Positions 16,171 through 25,615 are shown, counted from the first letter of the stretch. The stretch: 64,000 nt of DNA from Bacillota bacterium (GCA_023412455.1 JAEYNQ010000267.1:1-64000), one strand, 5' to 3'. Made by a program: numbers and translations. Notes: generated by a model from the sequence alone, not told the origin.

Positions 16171-17229
16171 ATGAAGAGTGTTGTTTTAAGACTACAAATT
16201 GCAACTATTTTTGTAGGAAGCATAGTGGGGGCTGGCGTTTGTTCTGGAAGAGAACTCAATCAATTTTTTGCTACTTATGGAATAATAGGATTTTTAGGAG
16301 TTTTTTTGTGTGGCCTATTATATATCATTTTAGGAAAGATGATTGTAAAGATTACAGAAGAGAATAAGGTAAGGTCGTATGATGAATTTGTAAATTTAGT
16401 TTCGCCTAAATATGTAGCTAAGTTTATTAATATTGTTTTGACATTATTCTTATTAAGTAGCACATCTATTATCTTAGCTGGAAGTGGGTCCATCTTAAAT
16501 CAGTACTTTGGACTTCCTAAATGGGTAGGTTTTGTTATAATGGTGGGCTGTAGCAGTGTTTTTTTATTAAGAAACACAGAGGGTTTATTTGAAGTTAATA
16601 GCCTAGTTGTTCCTACACTTTTTATTATGATGACAGCCTTATTTGTAGAGTATATCAAGGTACAGCCTCAATCTCTTAGCTATAGTTATCTGCGAATTTT
16701 GCCAAGACAAAAGGAGCATTTACTAACTTCTACAATGATTTATATAAGTTTTAATATCTTGACAGTCATTGGAGTGCTGGTACCACTTACTACTGAGCTT
16801 AATAAACCCAAGGAAGTTATAAAGGGTATTCAATTAGGAAGTATTATTTTGACTGTTATAAGTAGTTATATTGTCTTTTTGATGCTTGTTAATCCTTTTC
16901 ATGCTAAGCACTATGAAATTCCACTTTTAGGCATTGCCTCTGCTATTCATCCTATTTTACAGGTAGGTATATTAGGCGTTATGTGGTTGGAGATGTTTTC
17001 TTCCCAGGTTTCTAATGTCTATAGTCTATGTTATTTTATGGAGAGTCAATTTAAACTAGATTATAAAATAAGCATTTTTTTAGTCATTGCTCTAGCCACT
17101 CCCTTTTCGGTGATTGGATTTTCTAAGCTAGTAGAATTTTTGTATCCGATGTATGGTATTTTAAGCCTTGTCTTTTTAGCTTATTGTATGCTCTATTATT
17201 TTCAGACCAGACAAAAGAGAAGAGCTTAA
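16171..17229 (+). CDS. YkvI-family membrane protein (LeuT-fold transporter-like)
   Basis: A 352-aa integral membrane protein with about ten hydrophobic helices. The first, IATIFVGSIVGAGVCSGRELNQFF, carries the GSxxGAGxxxGxE-type unwound-helix motif of the amino-acid transporter superfamily, typical of the YkvI group. The substrate is not known. GAGAGGGG precedes the ATG. The gene is monocistronic, between the divergent cysteine-rich gene and an HD-GYP gene. Confidence 0.75.
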   Translation: MKSVVLRLQIATIFVGSIVGAGVCSGRELNQFFATYGIIGFLGVFLCGLLYIILGKMIVKITEENKVRSYDEFVNLVSPKYVAKFINIVLTLFLLSSTSIILAGSGSILNQYFGLPKWVGFVIMVGCSSVFLLRNTEGLFEVNSLVVPTLFIMMTALFVEYIKVQPQSLSYSYLRILPRQKEHLLTSTMIYISFNILTVIGVLVPLTTELNKPKEVIKGIQLGSIILTVISSYIVFLMLVNPFHAKHYEIPLLGIASAIHPILQVGILGVMWLEMFSSQVSNVYSLCYFMESQFKLDYKISIFLVIALATPFSVIGFSKLVEFLYPMYGILSLVFLAYCMLYYFQTRQKRRA

Positions 17230-17266
17230 GGTAAAGATTTTGTAACAAAAATAGGCAAAAATATAT

Positions 17267-17306
17267 ATTTATAAAATTTATAATGGTAATTATAATTTTT
17301 ATAAAT
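17267..17306. repeat. Long AT-rich inverted repeat before the second HD-GYP gene
   Basis: 18-nt arms (17267-17284 and 17289-17306) around GGTA with a single mismatch, 38 nt after the YkvI-like stop. No T tract follows. It may be a weak terminator, an mRNA 3'-end structure or an operator. Confidence 0.45.
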
Positions 17307-17362
17307 AGGTAATTTATTGAAGTGTGGCATGGATGCTTTTGATAGGCTAAGGGGGAAAAAGG

Positions 17363-18430
17363 ATGACGGTTGGTGTAAAAGTTCCTATAGAAAAGCTTAA
17401 AGAAGGGATGATTACAGCCCAAGATGTACTTAGGCAGGGGAAAATGTTTTTAAAGCAAGGAACAGTACTGAAAGCCACTTATCTAAACACATTAAAAGCT
17501 CTTCGATTGAAAACACTCTATATCTGCGTAGATAAAGAGAATATGAGTACTCTAGTAGAAGATGAAACGGAGCGCTTCTATGTAACTACATATTTAAGCA
17601 TTAGTCGTATTATCGATCAGTTTGTAATGGGAAAAGGCATTTCTTTAGGGGAAGTTTTTCCTATAGTAGAGGTTATTATTGATAAGGTATATTTTAATGA
17701 CTGTGGCCCCTTATTATTAGCTGGAATAAAAGTAAAAACAAATTATAAATATGCACACTTCTTTAATGTATGCCTATACAGTATTATAATGGCTAAGGCT
17801 TTAAAAATGAGTCATGCCGACATGGTTTATTTAGGGGCAGCAGCTATTTTGCATGATGTAGGTAAATTTAAGATCCCCCAGGATTTATTAGAGAGACCTA
17901 ACAAATTAACTCGGGAGGAATTTGACCTGGTTAAAGCCCATTCTTTAGAAGGGTATCTTATGCTCTTGAACATGGGCGTAGTGGATAAGAGAATTGCTGA
18001 TGCTGTTTTGCAACACCATGAAAGAATAGATGGTTCAGGTTATCCGGATGGGATTAAGGGAAGTGAAATTAGCCTACTTGCACAAGTTATTGGGCTAGCA
18101 GATACCTATGATGCCATTACTTCTCATAAGAGTTATAAGAGTGGCGTACTCCCTCATGAAGCAGCGGAAAGGATTAAACAATTAAGAGGGAGTCTCTTTG
18201 CACCCCATTTAGTAGATTGTCTTGTGCACTATGTTATTTGTTATCCCGTAGGTTCTGAACTTTTACTAAATACCAATCAAGTAGCAGAGGTCATTACAGC
18301 CAATCGAGAGGCGCCTCTAAGACCTATTGTAAAGATTCTAACAGATAAAAATGGTAATGTATTAAGTAGCCCTTACACACTGGATCTCAAATCCCATAGT
18401 GAGGTAAAGGTTATAGAAATTTTTAGATAA
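17363..18430 (+). CDS. HD-GYP domain protein, probable c-di-GMP phosphodiesterase (second)
   Basis: A 355-aa protein built like the one at 14076: an N-terminal region starting VKVPIEKLKEGMITAQDVL, then an HD-GYP domain at about 130-275 with YAHFFNVCL, ILHDVGKFKIP, KAHSLEGYLML and HHERIDGSGYPDGIKG, here with an intact ADTYDAITS. All expected metal-ligand motifs are present, so c-di-GMP hydrolysis is likely. The C-terminal tail RPIVKILTDKNGNVL also occurs in the first protein (RPIVKIGERYINLY), so the two are paralogues, about 3.3 kb apart. A strong terminator follows. Confidence 0.85.
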   Translation: MTVGVKVPIEKLKEGMITAQDVLRQGKMFLKQGTVLKATYLNTLKALRLKTLYICVDKENMSTLVEDETERFYVTTYLSISRIIDQFVMGKGISLGEVFPIVEVIIDKVYFNDCGPLLLAGIKVKTNYKYAHFFNVCLYSIIMAKALKMSHADMVYLGAAAILHDVGKFKIPQDLLERPNKLTREEFDLVKAHSLEGYLMLLNMGVVDKRIADAVLQHHERIDGSGYPDGIKGSEISLLAQVIGLADTYDAITSHKSYKSGVLPHEAAERIKQLRGSLFAPHLVDCLVHYVICYPVGSELLLNTNQVAEVITANREAPLRPIVKILTDKNGNVLSSPYTLDLKSHSEVKVIEIFR

Positions 18431-18431
18431 A

Positions 18432-18477
18432 AATAAAAGGGTATAGATTCTGCAAGATGAATCTATACCCTTTTATT
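18432..18477. terminator. Terminator after the second HD-GYP gene
   Basis: A perfect 19-bp stem, 18432-18450 with 18459-18477 (core AAAAGGGTATAGATTC), 8-nt loop, T/A tracts on both sides so it can act in both directions. Confidence 0.85.
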
Positions 18478-18604
18478 CTAACCATGAAATAGGACAAATA
18501 CCTTGTCCACTGCCTTAATATCTAGCATGCCTAACTTATATTAAGGATGATACACTCTATTATACATGACATTTGAAAAATTATCCATAAGAAATTCCTT
18601 TTTT

Positions 18605-18688
18605 TATCTTATAGGAAACTTCGTAGTCTACACTTTCACTACTTCGCCAACCAATACGTGTTCTAAGGACATTTTTGTTCGATGAAGA
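18605..18688 (+). repeat. Dispersed structured intergenic repeat, copy A
   Basis: This copy shares the core CACTTTCACTACTTCG and the AATACGTGT...GGACA hairpin with copies at 25346 and 59022. It lies between the convergent HD-GYP and MORN genes. Two further hairpins stand just before it: GGACAA/TTGTCC (18492-18508) and CCTTAATAT/ATATTAAGG (18513-18546). Its inner hairpin reads GTAG-T-CTAC; the outer stem is poor in this copy. Confidence 0.7.
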
Positions 18689-18691
18689 GGT

Positions 18692-19438
18692 TTAGTCTAC
18701 CATATAGTCATCTTCGAAATGCCCTTCATACTGCTGCCCTTTTTCGTCTTGATAAGTTCCATAGCCATGTTTTTTACCATTTAAAAATTCACCTATATAC
18801 TTGTGACGATTAGGATAGGTAATGATCCCTTTACCTGTCATCATACCTTCAACGAAATCACCACGATAAACACTTCCATTAGGCCAGGTAAAGGCTCCTT
18901 TGCCATGGGGGATACCTCCTACAATCTCACCCTCATAAACACCGTCTTTGATAGTCAGCTTTCCCATACCTGTCTCTATACCATCACGGAACTGGCCTTC
19001 ATACAAGTCACCATTAGGATACTGGGCTTTGCCTTGACCTTGCATACGATTGTGTAAAAAATTTCCTTCATAAACTGTTCCATCAGCACTATGTAATACA
19101 CCCTTACCTTCCATTATGCCATTAGAGAAATGCCCCTCGTAATAGGAACCATCTTCAAAATGACAAATAGCTATTCCTGTACGTTGACCTTTGTAAAAGT
19201 CGCCTTCATAAACCAAGTTATTTGCAAGATAAGCTTTTCCTTTACCATGAGGTAATCCTAAAGAGAAGGTACCTTCATAGCAGAGATTACCTTCATCGTC
19301 ATAATATTTTCCAAAGCCATGGAAGTTAGCACCTTTTATACTCCCTTCATACATCACCTTACCATTTTTATGATACCAAACTTCATTATCGTATTCATCA
19401 TCTGCGCCAAATAATAAGTTTTTGAGTTTTTCTATCAT
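18692..19438 (-). CDS. MORN-repeat protein
   Basis: A 248-aa protein made almost wholly of MORN repeats: nine full units of the form Y-E-G-x-F-x-x-G-x-x-x-G-x-G (about residues 25-235) and a partial tenth, after a short leader (MIEKLKNLLFG). MORN repeats form an extended beta sheet used in lipid or protein binding; no enzyme domain is present. ATG 19438 has GGGAG at 8 nt, while the in-frame ATG 19444 is only 2 nt from it, so 19438 is preferred. It lies downstream of spmA-spmB on the same strand, but the 64-nt gap leaves co-transcription open. Role unknown. Confidence 0.8.
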   Translation of the reverse strand: MIEKLKNLLFGADDEYDNEVWYHKNGKVMYEGSIKGANFHGFGKYYDDEGNLCYEGTFSLGLPHGKGKAYLANNLVYEGDFYKGQRTGIAICHFEDGSYYEGHFSNGIMEGKGVLHSADGTVYEGNFLHNRMQGQGKAQYPNGDLYEGQFRDGIETGMGKLTIKDGVYEGEIVGGIPHGKGAFTWPNGSVYRGDFVEGMMTGKGIITYPNRHKYIGEFLNGKKHGYGTYQDEKGQQYEGHFEDDYMVD

Positions 19439-19502
19439 TTGCATATCTCCCTAAATGTTTCTTAGTCCTATTATACCATTTCTATTAAAAAAAGAAATAA
19501 AT

Positions 19503-20036
19503 TTAAAGGCCAAAAATCATTAAGGTAAGCTGATAAGAGGCAATAATCCCTACTAGAGAGGCGATGAGGGCACCACTTAAGGTATAGCGACTGTCTTTAA
19601 TCTTTACAGTCATAAAATAAACGGACATGGTGTAAAAAATAGTTTCTGTACAGCCAAACATAACAGAAACGAGACGCCCTGTAAAGGAATCAGGGCCATA
19701 GGTTTTAAAGATATCTAAGACAAGGCCTACAGCAGCAGAGGAGGAAAAGGAACGCATGAGAGCAACAGGAATAACTTCTGAAGGGAAATGAGTCCAAGAA
19801 ATAAGAGGTTTAATTAGATTAGAAAAACCATTTAGGGCACCAGAAGTACGAAGCATGGCAACAGCCATCATAAGGCCTATAAGTGTAGGAAGAAGATCCA
19901 CTACAACTTTAAGACCATCTGTAGCCCCTTCTATAAAAGCTTCATAGACATTGACATTTTTAATTAAACCATAGGTCACAATTCCCAGAATAATAATTGG
20001 AATAAGCCAGTCCGATAAAAGCACTAAAAACCCCAT
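19503..20036 (-). CDS. spmB: Spore maturation protein B
   Basis: A 177-aa membrane protein with the nucleoside-recognition (Gate) domain: VDLLPTLIGLMMAVAMLRTSGAL, then VMFGCTETIFYTMSVYF near residue 125-145. SpmB with SpmA is needed for full spore core dehydration in Bacillus. Its start overlaps or nearly touches the end of spmA (2-nt gap), so the two are translationally linked. Confidence 0.9.
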   Translation of the reverse strand: MGFLVLLSDWLIPIIILGIVTYGLIKNVNVYEAFIEGATDGLKVVVDLLPTLIGLMMAVAMLRTSGALNGFSNLIKPLISWTHFPSEVIPVALMRSFSSSAAVGLVLDIFKTYGPDSFTGRLVSVMFGCTETIFYTMSVYFMTVKIKDSRYTLSGALIASLVGIIASYQLTLMIFGL

Positions 20037-20038
20037 AT

Positions 20039-20617
20039 TTAATCCCCCTTTCTAGCCATAAACTTAGCAAATAAAATGGCCACAAAGGCCGAAAGAAGGG
20101 TAGCTAGGATACAAGGGGCAATGATCTCAGTTGGGTTGTGGGAACCATAGCTCGTACGATAAGAAATCATATTAATAGCTACTAATTGAATGCAAGATAT
20201 GTTAACAATGAGAAACATACACATAGCATGACTGGCACGGTGCTTTTCTTTATTAAGTTTTTGCAGTTCTACCATGGCCTTTAGACCGGGAGGAGTTGCT
20301 GCCCAACCTAGGCCTAAGAAATTGGCGATCAGGTTAGTGGCTATGTATTTACGGGCAGGATGATTACGAGGGACATCAGGAAATAGAAAGTCTAAAAGAG
20401 GAGTCATTTTGCATGCTAAAGCATCAATAAGCTGAGCTTTTTCTGCAATGCGCATCACTCCCATCCAAAGGGAAACAATGCCACACATTTCGATACACAG
20501 TTTAACGGCTGCTTGAGAAGCGCTTAAGGCAGCAGTGGTGGCTTCACCCATGCCCCCACCAAAGCTGGCAATGAGAATAGAAAAAATAATCATAAAGCTC
20601 CATATATAGTTTAACAT
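20039..20617 (-). CDS. spmA: Spore maturation protein A
   Basis: A 192-aa membrane protein with a Gate domain: an N-terminal helix, CGIVSLWMGVMRIAEKAQLIDALACKMTPLL, NLIANFLGLGWAATPPGLKAM, then further helices. It is the partner of SpmB and the first gene of the pair, with a TAAGGAGG site before ATG 20617. Presence of both genes supports a sporulating host. Confidence 0.9.
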   Translation of the reverse strand: MLNYIWSFMIIFSILIASFGGGMGEATTAALSASQAAVKLCIEMCGIVSLWMGVMRIAEKAQLIDALACKMTPLLDFLFPDVPRNHPARKYIATNLIANFLGLGWAATPPGLKAMVELQKLNKEKHRASHAMCMFLIVNISCIQLVAINMISYRTSYGSHNPTEIIAPCILATLLSAFVAILFAKFMARKGD

Positions 20618-20936
20618 AAAGCCTCCTTATAGCTTGTTTTTATTAATATATGCAAGAGCAATATAAACATATACTTTTACATAAGAAAATACTTACTATA
20701 ATTTTTAAAATATACAAGAGATGAAGAGCTAAAAAACATAAAAAAATACAAAATACGAGGCTATTCGGTGAAAAAATGTGCACAAACATTACAATAAATA
20801 AATATTATAATATAAAATAGCATAATTTTTTAAAATTATTAAAAAAAAACTGGTAATGAATTGACTTTTATTTCTAATTATGGTATTTTGATATTAGCAC
20901 TTGGAAAAAAATGAGAGAATAGTGTAAAGGGAGAGG
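20618..20936. other. Intergenic region between divergent spmA and the AbrB-like gene
   Basis: 319 bases, very AT-rich, with A and T runs. It must hold both promoters, but I cannot pick out a convincing -35/-10 pair or any hairpin with a T tract. No small gene with a ribosome binding site is seen. Confidence 0.5.
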
Positions 20937-21206
20937 ATGTTATTGAAATCAACAGGTATTGTAAGAAAGGTAGACGAATTAGGCCGTGTAGTATTACCTA
21001 TCGAATTAAGGAGAAATCTAGACATTAATGAAAAAGATGCACTAGAAATCTTTGTAGACGATGACAAAATTATCCTAAAGAAATATGAACCAGCCGATAT
21101 TTTTAATGGGAGTATGGATGACCTCATTGATTATAAAGGCAAAAAAGTTGCTAAGAAAACAATCATTGAGTTAGCTAAGTTAGCGGGTTATAGAATTACT
21201 GAATAA
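20937..21206 (+). CDS. AbrB/Abh-family transition-state regulator
   Basis: An 89-aa protein. The N-terminal swapped-hairpin DNA-binding domain KSTGIVRKVDELGRVVLPIELRRNLDI is almost identical to AbrB, followed by a short C-terminal region with a helix (KKTIIELAKLAGYRI). AbrB proteins repress stationary-phase and sporulation genes. ATG 20937 gives MLLKSTG, as long as Bacillus AbrB (MFMKSTG), but the site GGAG ends only 3 nt before it. TTG 20943 at 9 nt would give MKSTG, so either could be used. A terminator follows. Confidence 0.88.
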   Translation: MLLKSTGIVRKVDELGRVVLPIELRRNLDINEKDALEIFVDDDKIILKKYEPADIFNGSMDDLIDYKGKKVAKKTIIELAKLAGYRITE

Positions 21207-21213
21207 TATGACT

Positions 21214-21243
21214 ATAAAAGACCTTTTGAGGTCTTTTATTTTT
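21214..21243 (+). terminator. Terminator after the AbrB-like gene
   Basis: AAAAGACC (21216-21223) pairs with GGTCTTTT (21230-21237), loop TTTTGA, followed by ATTTTT. Confidence 0.75.
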
Positions 21244-21280
21244 ATATTTATAGAAAATATGGTATAATAAGTAAGACAAA

Positions 21281-21318
21281 TATAAAAGATATAAAAAGGT
21301 ATAAAAAGATATAAAAAT
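21281..21318 (+). repeat. Short AT-rich tandem repeat in the leader of the RelA/SpoT-like gene
   Basis: Three to four imperfect copies of a 9-10-nt unit (GATATAAAAA and GGTATAAAAA) directly before the ribosome binding site of the 21344 gene. A TATAAT at about 21262 may be its promoter -10. Confidence 0.4.
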
Positions 21319-21343
21319 TAGGGAGAAAGGGTAAGGGCATTAA

Positions 21344-22828
21344 ATGGAGTTAAAATTATTTCATTATATAGATGAAGTGCTTGGTGAATTAGAGGATATT
21401 AGGGAAGAACTGGAGGAAATTAGCCAAGAGCTTGAATTATTTTTTGAGAAGCTCTTATTTACAGCAGAAAAGGGATTCGTAAATATGAATACCCGAGTAA
21501 AATCTAAAAAAAGCTTAAAAGAAAAAATTATTCGTAATGATTATTATCAAAAGTATAATACCATAGAAACAGTACTAGAAAATGTACCAGATCTCATTGG
21601 AGTTCGAATAGAATGTCGTTTTAATCAAGATGAATCAGAACTTTATAAGTTTATTAAAAAGCAATTTAGTGAAAAATCAGATGGGTTAGAAGAATATTAT
21701 TATTGCCCAGAGAATCCGGGTGTTTTATTAGACTTAGGAGGTAAGCAACCTAAAGAGCAAAAAAATGGTGTTAAAATGTATCGTATTGATGGAAAATACA
21801 TAAAGGAGAATGCAGTCATCAATTTTGAGGTACAGATTAAATCATTAGTTAATGTCTTTTGGAGTGAAATTGAGCACAAGATTATATACAAGAACTATAA
21901 TTATGTTATTGCCGATCGGTTTTATAAGGATATTATGAAATCGATTAAGAACAGCTTATCTACTATTGACCAACAGCTTCTTCTTATTTCTAATCAATTT
22001 GAGAAGGAAGATACGACTCAATTTGATGAACGGGAGGAGCAATTAGAAAAGCTTATCTCAAAAATTATCTATGATGTATTTGCTACCCACATGAAGGAAA
22101 GTATTGGTGTACTAGTGGATTTCAGAAAATCCTGTGAAGCGATTGTAAAATATATGCTAAGAGAGACACATAAGGAAGATATGGATAGATATAGTACAAA
22201 TCTTCTTTTAGGGCTTGAACGCATTCGACAAATTGATCAAAAGAATATTGACTTTAAAAAACAGATTGTTTTTGAGAGACAGCCTCTATTTAAAGAAGAA
22301 TTAACACGAAGAATAGGAAATCACATTAAAGATAAGATGAATGAGGAATTTCAGTGGAGTTTATTTTTTACAGTCCTTTTTCAGATTGAAGCTGGGGATA
22401 ATGTAGAGGATTTTGAAAAATTTTTAGTGTACTATACCAGCAAGCTACAAGAACGTATAGCCAGTTCAAAAATAAGTGCTAATTTCACTCAAGAAGAGAC
22501 AGAGCAGATTATGAATAAAATTATGCTAAAGTATGCTGATCTTTTTATACAAGTCAACTCCGTGCAACTCCTTTATGAGAATATATTGGAGCAGGTTTTG
22601 AAAATCATTAATAGTGTTATTGATGCCATCTATAGAAATATTATTACCTATGAGCAATGGGAGAAGGAACAAGGCATCTATACCGAGCTTATGGAGTTAA
22701 GGCTATTGACCTTATTTGATATGGATATCTCATCGGCTAAGGTACTTGATTTTTTAGAACATGTGAGACATAGCAAGTCAACCATTGATATTCCAAAAGG
22801 TTTATTGAAATACATCTATAAAATCTAA
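21344..22828 (+). CDS. RelA/SpoT-fold nucleotidyltransferase-like protein, divergent
   Basis: A 494-aa protein. After an N-terminal Glu-rich helix (about 1-40), residues about 50-195 carry the (p)ppGpp synthetase pattern: RVKSKKSLKEKI, VPDLIGVRIECRF (the DxxGxR strand) and FEVQIKSLVNVFWSEIEHKIIYK (the E-x-Q-I strand and W...EH helix). The loop that usually reads NGYxSxH is NGVKMYR here, so the aromatic residue that stacks on the acceptor nucleotide is missing. Residues 200-494 are helical, with no HD hydrolase and no TGS or ACT domain. It could make an alarmone or another nucleotide, or serve another role. It lies alone after the AbrB-like gene, with a hairpin downstream. Confidence 0.7.
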   Translation: MELKLFHYIDEVLGELEDIREELEEISQELELFFEKLLFTAEKGFVNMNTRVKSKKSLKEKIIRNDYYQKYNTIETVLENVPDLIGVRIECRFNQDESELYKFIKKQFSEKSDGLEEYYYCPENPGVLLDLGGKQPKEQKNGVKMYRIDGKYIKENAVINFEVQIKSLVNVFWSEIEHKIIYKNYNYVIADRFYKDIMKSIKNSLSTIDQQLLLISNQFEKEDTTQFDEREEQLEKLISKIIYDVFATHMKESIGVLVDFRKSCEAIVKYMLRETHKEDMDRYSTNLLLGLERIRQIDQKNIDFKKQIVFERQPLFKEELTRRIGNHIKDKMNEEFQWSLFFTVLFQIEAGDNVEDFEKFLVYYTSKLQERIASSKISANFTQEETEQIMNKIMLKYADLFIQVNSVQLLYENILEQVLKIINSVIDAIYRNIITYEQWEKEQGIYTELMELRLLTLFDMDISSAKVLDFLEHVRHSKSTIDIPKGLLKYIYKI

Positions 22829-22842
22829 TGAATGAAAAGGAG

Positions 22843-22880
22843 AAGGCTACTACAAAGAGTCAAAAATTGTAGTAGCTTTA
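22843..22880 (+). terminator. Probable terminator after the RelA/SpoT-like gene
   Basis: GGCTACTACAA pairs with TTGTAGTAGCT around an 11-nt loop, then a weak T-rich tail (TTTATATAT). Confidence 0.6.
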
Positions 22881-23014
22881 TATATATAATTAGGTATTCA
22901 AGTTCATAAATATTAAGGATATATAGGAGCAAGATAAAAAATATGTTATAATATAAAAATGTATAAACAAGTTAATACAATATAAAATATTTCATATTAT
23001 CAGGAGGAATATCA

Positions 23015-25300
23015 GTGATTAAATTATATGATGGTGGTGTTTATCTCGTTAATGGGAGAGAACTCGTAGAGGACAACAAGGAGGCTAGCAAAGTTATAGC
23101 TCAAAAATGTGGACAAGAAGTCAAAAAAGAAGAAGCTATTTGTCAAACAATAGCCTATAGTATTTTAGAGGCCCATAATACTTCAGGGAATATGGAAAAG
23201 TTAAAGATTAAATTTGATGCCATGGCTTCTCATGACATTACTTATGTAGGCATTATTCAAACAGCTAGGGCCAGTGGGCTTGAGAAATTCCCACTTCCTT
23301 ATGTATTAACCAACTGCCACAATAGCTTATGTGCAGTTGGTGGAACCATTAATGAAGATGACCATATGTTTGGGCTTTCAGCAGCAAAGAAATATGGTGG
23401 GGTTTATGTACCTGCTCATCAAGCTGTTATTCATCAATATATGCGTGAAATGATGAGTGGTTGTGGCAAAATGATTTTAGGTTCAGACAGCCACACCCGA
23501 TATGGTGCATTAGGAACTATGGCTATTGGTGAAGGGGGAGGAGAGCTTGCTAAACAACTTCTTTCTAAAACCTATGATGTGAATCGTCCAGGCGTAGTAG
23601 CTGTTTATTTAACAGGTAAACCTCAAAAGGGGGTAGGGCCACAAGACGTAGCCCTTGCTATCATTGGTAAAGTCTTTAAAAATGGTTATGTCAAAAATAA
23701 GGTTATGGAGTTTGTAGGAGATGGTATTCAAGACTTAGGTGTGGAATATCGTAATGGTATTGATGTTATGACTACAGAGACAACCTGTCTTTCTTCTATT
23801 TGGGAGACGGATGAAAAGGTAGAAGGTTACTTTGAAAGTCATGGTCGCAAGGAAGCTTATAAGGAATTAAAACCAGGTAAAGTGGCTTATTATGATGGTG
23901 CCATTTACGTGGACTTATCCCTTATTAAACCTATGATTGCCCTTCCTTTCCATCCAAGTAATACCTATACTATTGAAGAATTAAATGCCAACCTAGAAGA
24001 TATTTTACATACAGTCGAGGAGACAGCAAAGGCTCAATTTGCTAAAGTCAACTTTACCCTTAGAGATAAAATTATAAATGGCAAACTCATGGTACAGCAA
24101 GGGGTTATTGCAGGATGTGCAGGAGGAACCTTTGACAATATCTGTGATGCAGCAGATATTCTAAAAGGTCATACTATTGGAGCCAATGAATATGCCCTTA
24201 GTATTTATCCTTCCAGTCAGCCTACCTTTATGAGCCTTGTAGAAAATGGTGCAATCACTACCCTTATGGCAGCAGGTGCAACTATTCGTACAGCCTTCTG
24301 TGGTCCATGCTTTGGAGCAGGAGATGTGCCTCCTAATAATGGATTAAGTATCCGTCACTCTACCCGTAACTTCCCTAATCGTGAAGGCTCTAAACCAAGC
24401 GATGGACAGCTGGCAGCAGTTGCTCTTATGGATGCACGTAGTATTGCGGCAACCTCTATTAATGGAGGTATTCTTACAGCAGCTACAGACCTTGATGTGG
24501 AATTTACAAAGCCAAAATACTATTTTAATAGCGAAATTTACAAGACACGTTGTTATAATGGCGTAGGTAAGCCACAGCCAGAGGAAGCCCTTAAGTTTGG
24601 TCCTAATATTACAGACTGGCCTCAAATGTCCCAGCTTACAGACCACCTTGTTCTTAAAGTAGTAGCTGAGATTCATGATCCCGTTACAACCACAGATGAG
24701 CTTATTCCTTCAGGAGAAACTTCTAGCTATCGTTCAAACCCACTTAAGTTAGCAGAATTTACTCTTTCACGTCGCGTACCTGACTATGTAGAAAGAGCAA
24801 AAGAGATCCAAAAGGCAGAAGTGGCTCGATTAAATGGCGAAGACCCAACAACAGTAGATGCTGATGTACAAGCAGTATTTCATACCATAAAGACCCTTGC
24901 AGGCTTTGAAGACATTAACTCTTGTGAAGTAGGGATTGGTAGCACTATTTTTGCAGTAAAACCAGGGGACGGTTCGGCTAGAGAACAAGCAGCTTCTTGT
25001 CAAAAGGTATTAGGAGGCTGGGCTAATATTGCAAGAGAGTATGCAACCAAGCGTTATCGTTCAAACCTTATTAACTGGGGAATGATTCCTTTCGTACTAG
25101 AAGAAGAACTGAATTTCAAAAATGGGGATTTCTTATTTGTACCCCATATTAAAGAAGCAGTGGCCAATAAAATAGCAACCATTAAAGCTTATGTTATAGG
25201 CGATGAAGTAAAGAGCTTTAACCTAACGTTAGCTGATTTAACAGACGATGAAAGACAAATCATCTTAGCTGGTTGCCTCATCAACTATTATAAGAAATAG
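23015..25300 (+). CDS. Aconitase-family hydratase (YbhJ-like)
   Basis: A 761-aa protein of the aconitase superfamily, closest in size and layout to the E. coli YbhJ-type hydratases. It has the [12 protein letters not shown] substrate loop near residue 155 and three [4Fe-4S] cysteines, C368 (AGCAGG) and C429/C432 (CGPCFG), with the usual spacing, followed by [18 protein letters not shown]. The swivel domain lies at the C-terminus (about 640-761). It probably adds or removes water on a tricarboxylic or related acid; the true substrate is unknown, and no citrate or leucine pathway genes are adjacent. Start GTG 23015 after CAGGAGG. A terminator follows. Confidence 0.8.
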   Translation: MIKLYDGGVYLVNGRELVEDNKEASKVIAQKCGQEVKKEEAICQTIAYSILEAHNTSGNMEKLKIKFDAMASHDITYVGIIQTARASGLEKFPLPYVLTNCHNSLCAVGGTINEDDHMFGLSAAKKYGGVYVPAHQAVIHQYMREMMSGCGKMILGSDSHTRYGALGTMAIGEGGGELAKQLLSKTYDVNRPGVVAVYLTGKPQKGVGPQDVALAIIGKVFKNGYVKNKVMEFVGDGIQDLGVEYRNGIDVMTTETTCLSSIWETDEKVEGYFESHGRKEAYKELKPGKVAYYDGAIYVDLSLIKPMIALPFHPSNTYTIEELNANLEDILHTVEETAKAQFAKVNFTLRDKIINGKLMVQQGVIAGCAGGTFDNICDAADILKGHTIGANEYALSIYPSSQPTFMSLVENGAITTLMAAGATIRTAFCGPCFGAGDVPPNNGLSIRHSTRNFPNREGSKPSDGQLAAVALMDARSIAATSINGGILTAATDLDVEFTKPKYYFNSEIYKTRCYNGVGKPQPEEALKFGPNITDWPQMSQLTDHLVLKVVAEIHDPVTTTDELIPSGETSSYRSNPLKLAEFTLSRRVPDYVERAKEIQKAEVARLNGEDPTTVDADVQAVFHTIKTLAGFEDINSCEVGIGSTIFAVKPGDGSAREQAASCQKVLGGWANIAREYATKRYRSNLINWGMIPFVLEEELNFKNGDFLFVPHIKEAVANKIATIKAYVIGDEVKSFNLTLADLTDDERQIILAGCLINYYKK

Positions 25301-25316
25301 TCTATCAATGATAGGG

Positions 25317-25347
25317 ATACGGAGTGAGAATACGCTCCGTATTTTTA
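25317..25347 (+). terminator. Terminator after the aconitase-family gene
   Basis: ATACGGAG (25317-25324) pairs with CTCCGTAT (25335-25342), then TTTTT. Confidence 0.8.
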
Positions 25348-25428
25348 GTTTGTAGGAAAGTTGGTGTGTTACACTTTCACTACTTCGCCAACCGATACGT
25401 GTCCTGTGGACACTTTTTATGACAAAGG
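25346..25428 (+). repeat. Dispersed structured intergenic repeat, copy B
   Basis: It has the same core as copies A and C. Here the inner stem is GTTGG/CCAAC (25360-25364 with 25388-25392), the small hairpin is GTGT-GTT-ACAC and the 3' hairpin is GTGTCC-TGT-GGACAC. The ends TTTGT and ACAAA are complementary. It starts right at the T tract of the aconitase terminator. Confidence 0.7.
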
Positions 25429-25554
25429 GACAGTTCACTCATTTTTTAGTGGGACGGCCCCTTCTTTTAAATCTATAAGTCTACAGAAATAGTGCTATAA
25501 ATTGTCTATAAATATAAAAAAAGCACAATATAAAGAAAATATTAGAAAAATATG

Positions 25555-25582
25555 TTGACATATTAGATAAATATGATACTAT
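25555..25582 (+). promoter_or_regulatory. Promoter of the lacI-type regulator operon
   Basis: TTGACA (25555-25560), 16-nt spacer, TACTAT (25577-25582). Transcription would start near 25589, leaving a leader of about 170 nt that contains the operator-like sites. Confidence 0.55.
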
Positions 25583-25615
25583 TTAATTATAAAAACTAGT
25601 ATTATTAAATAGTAA

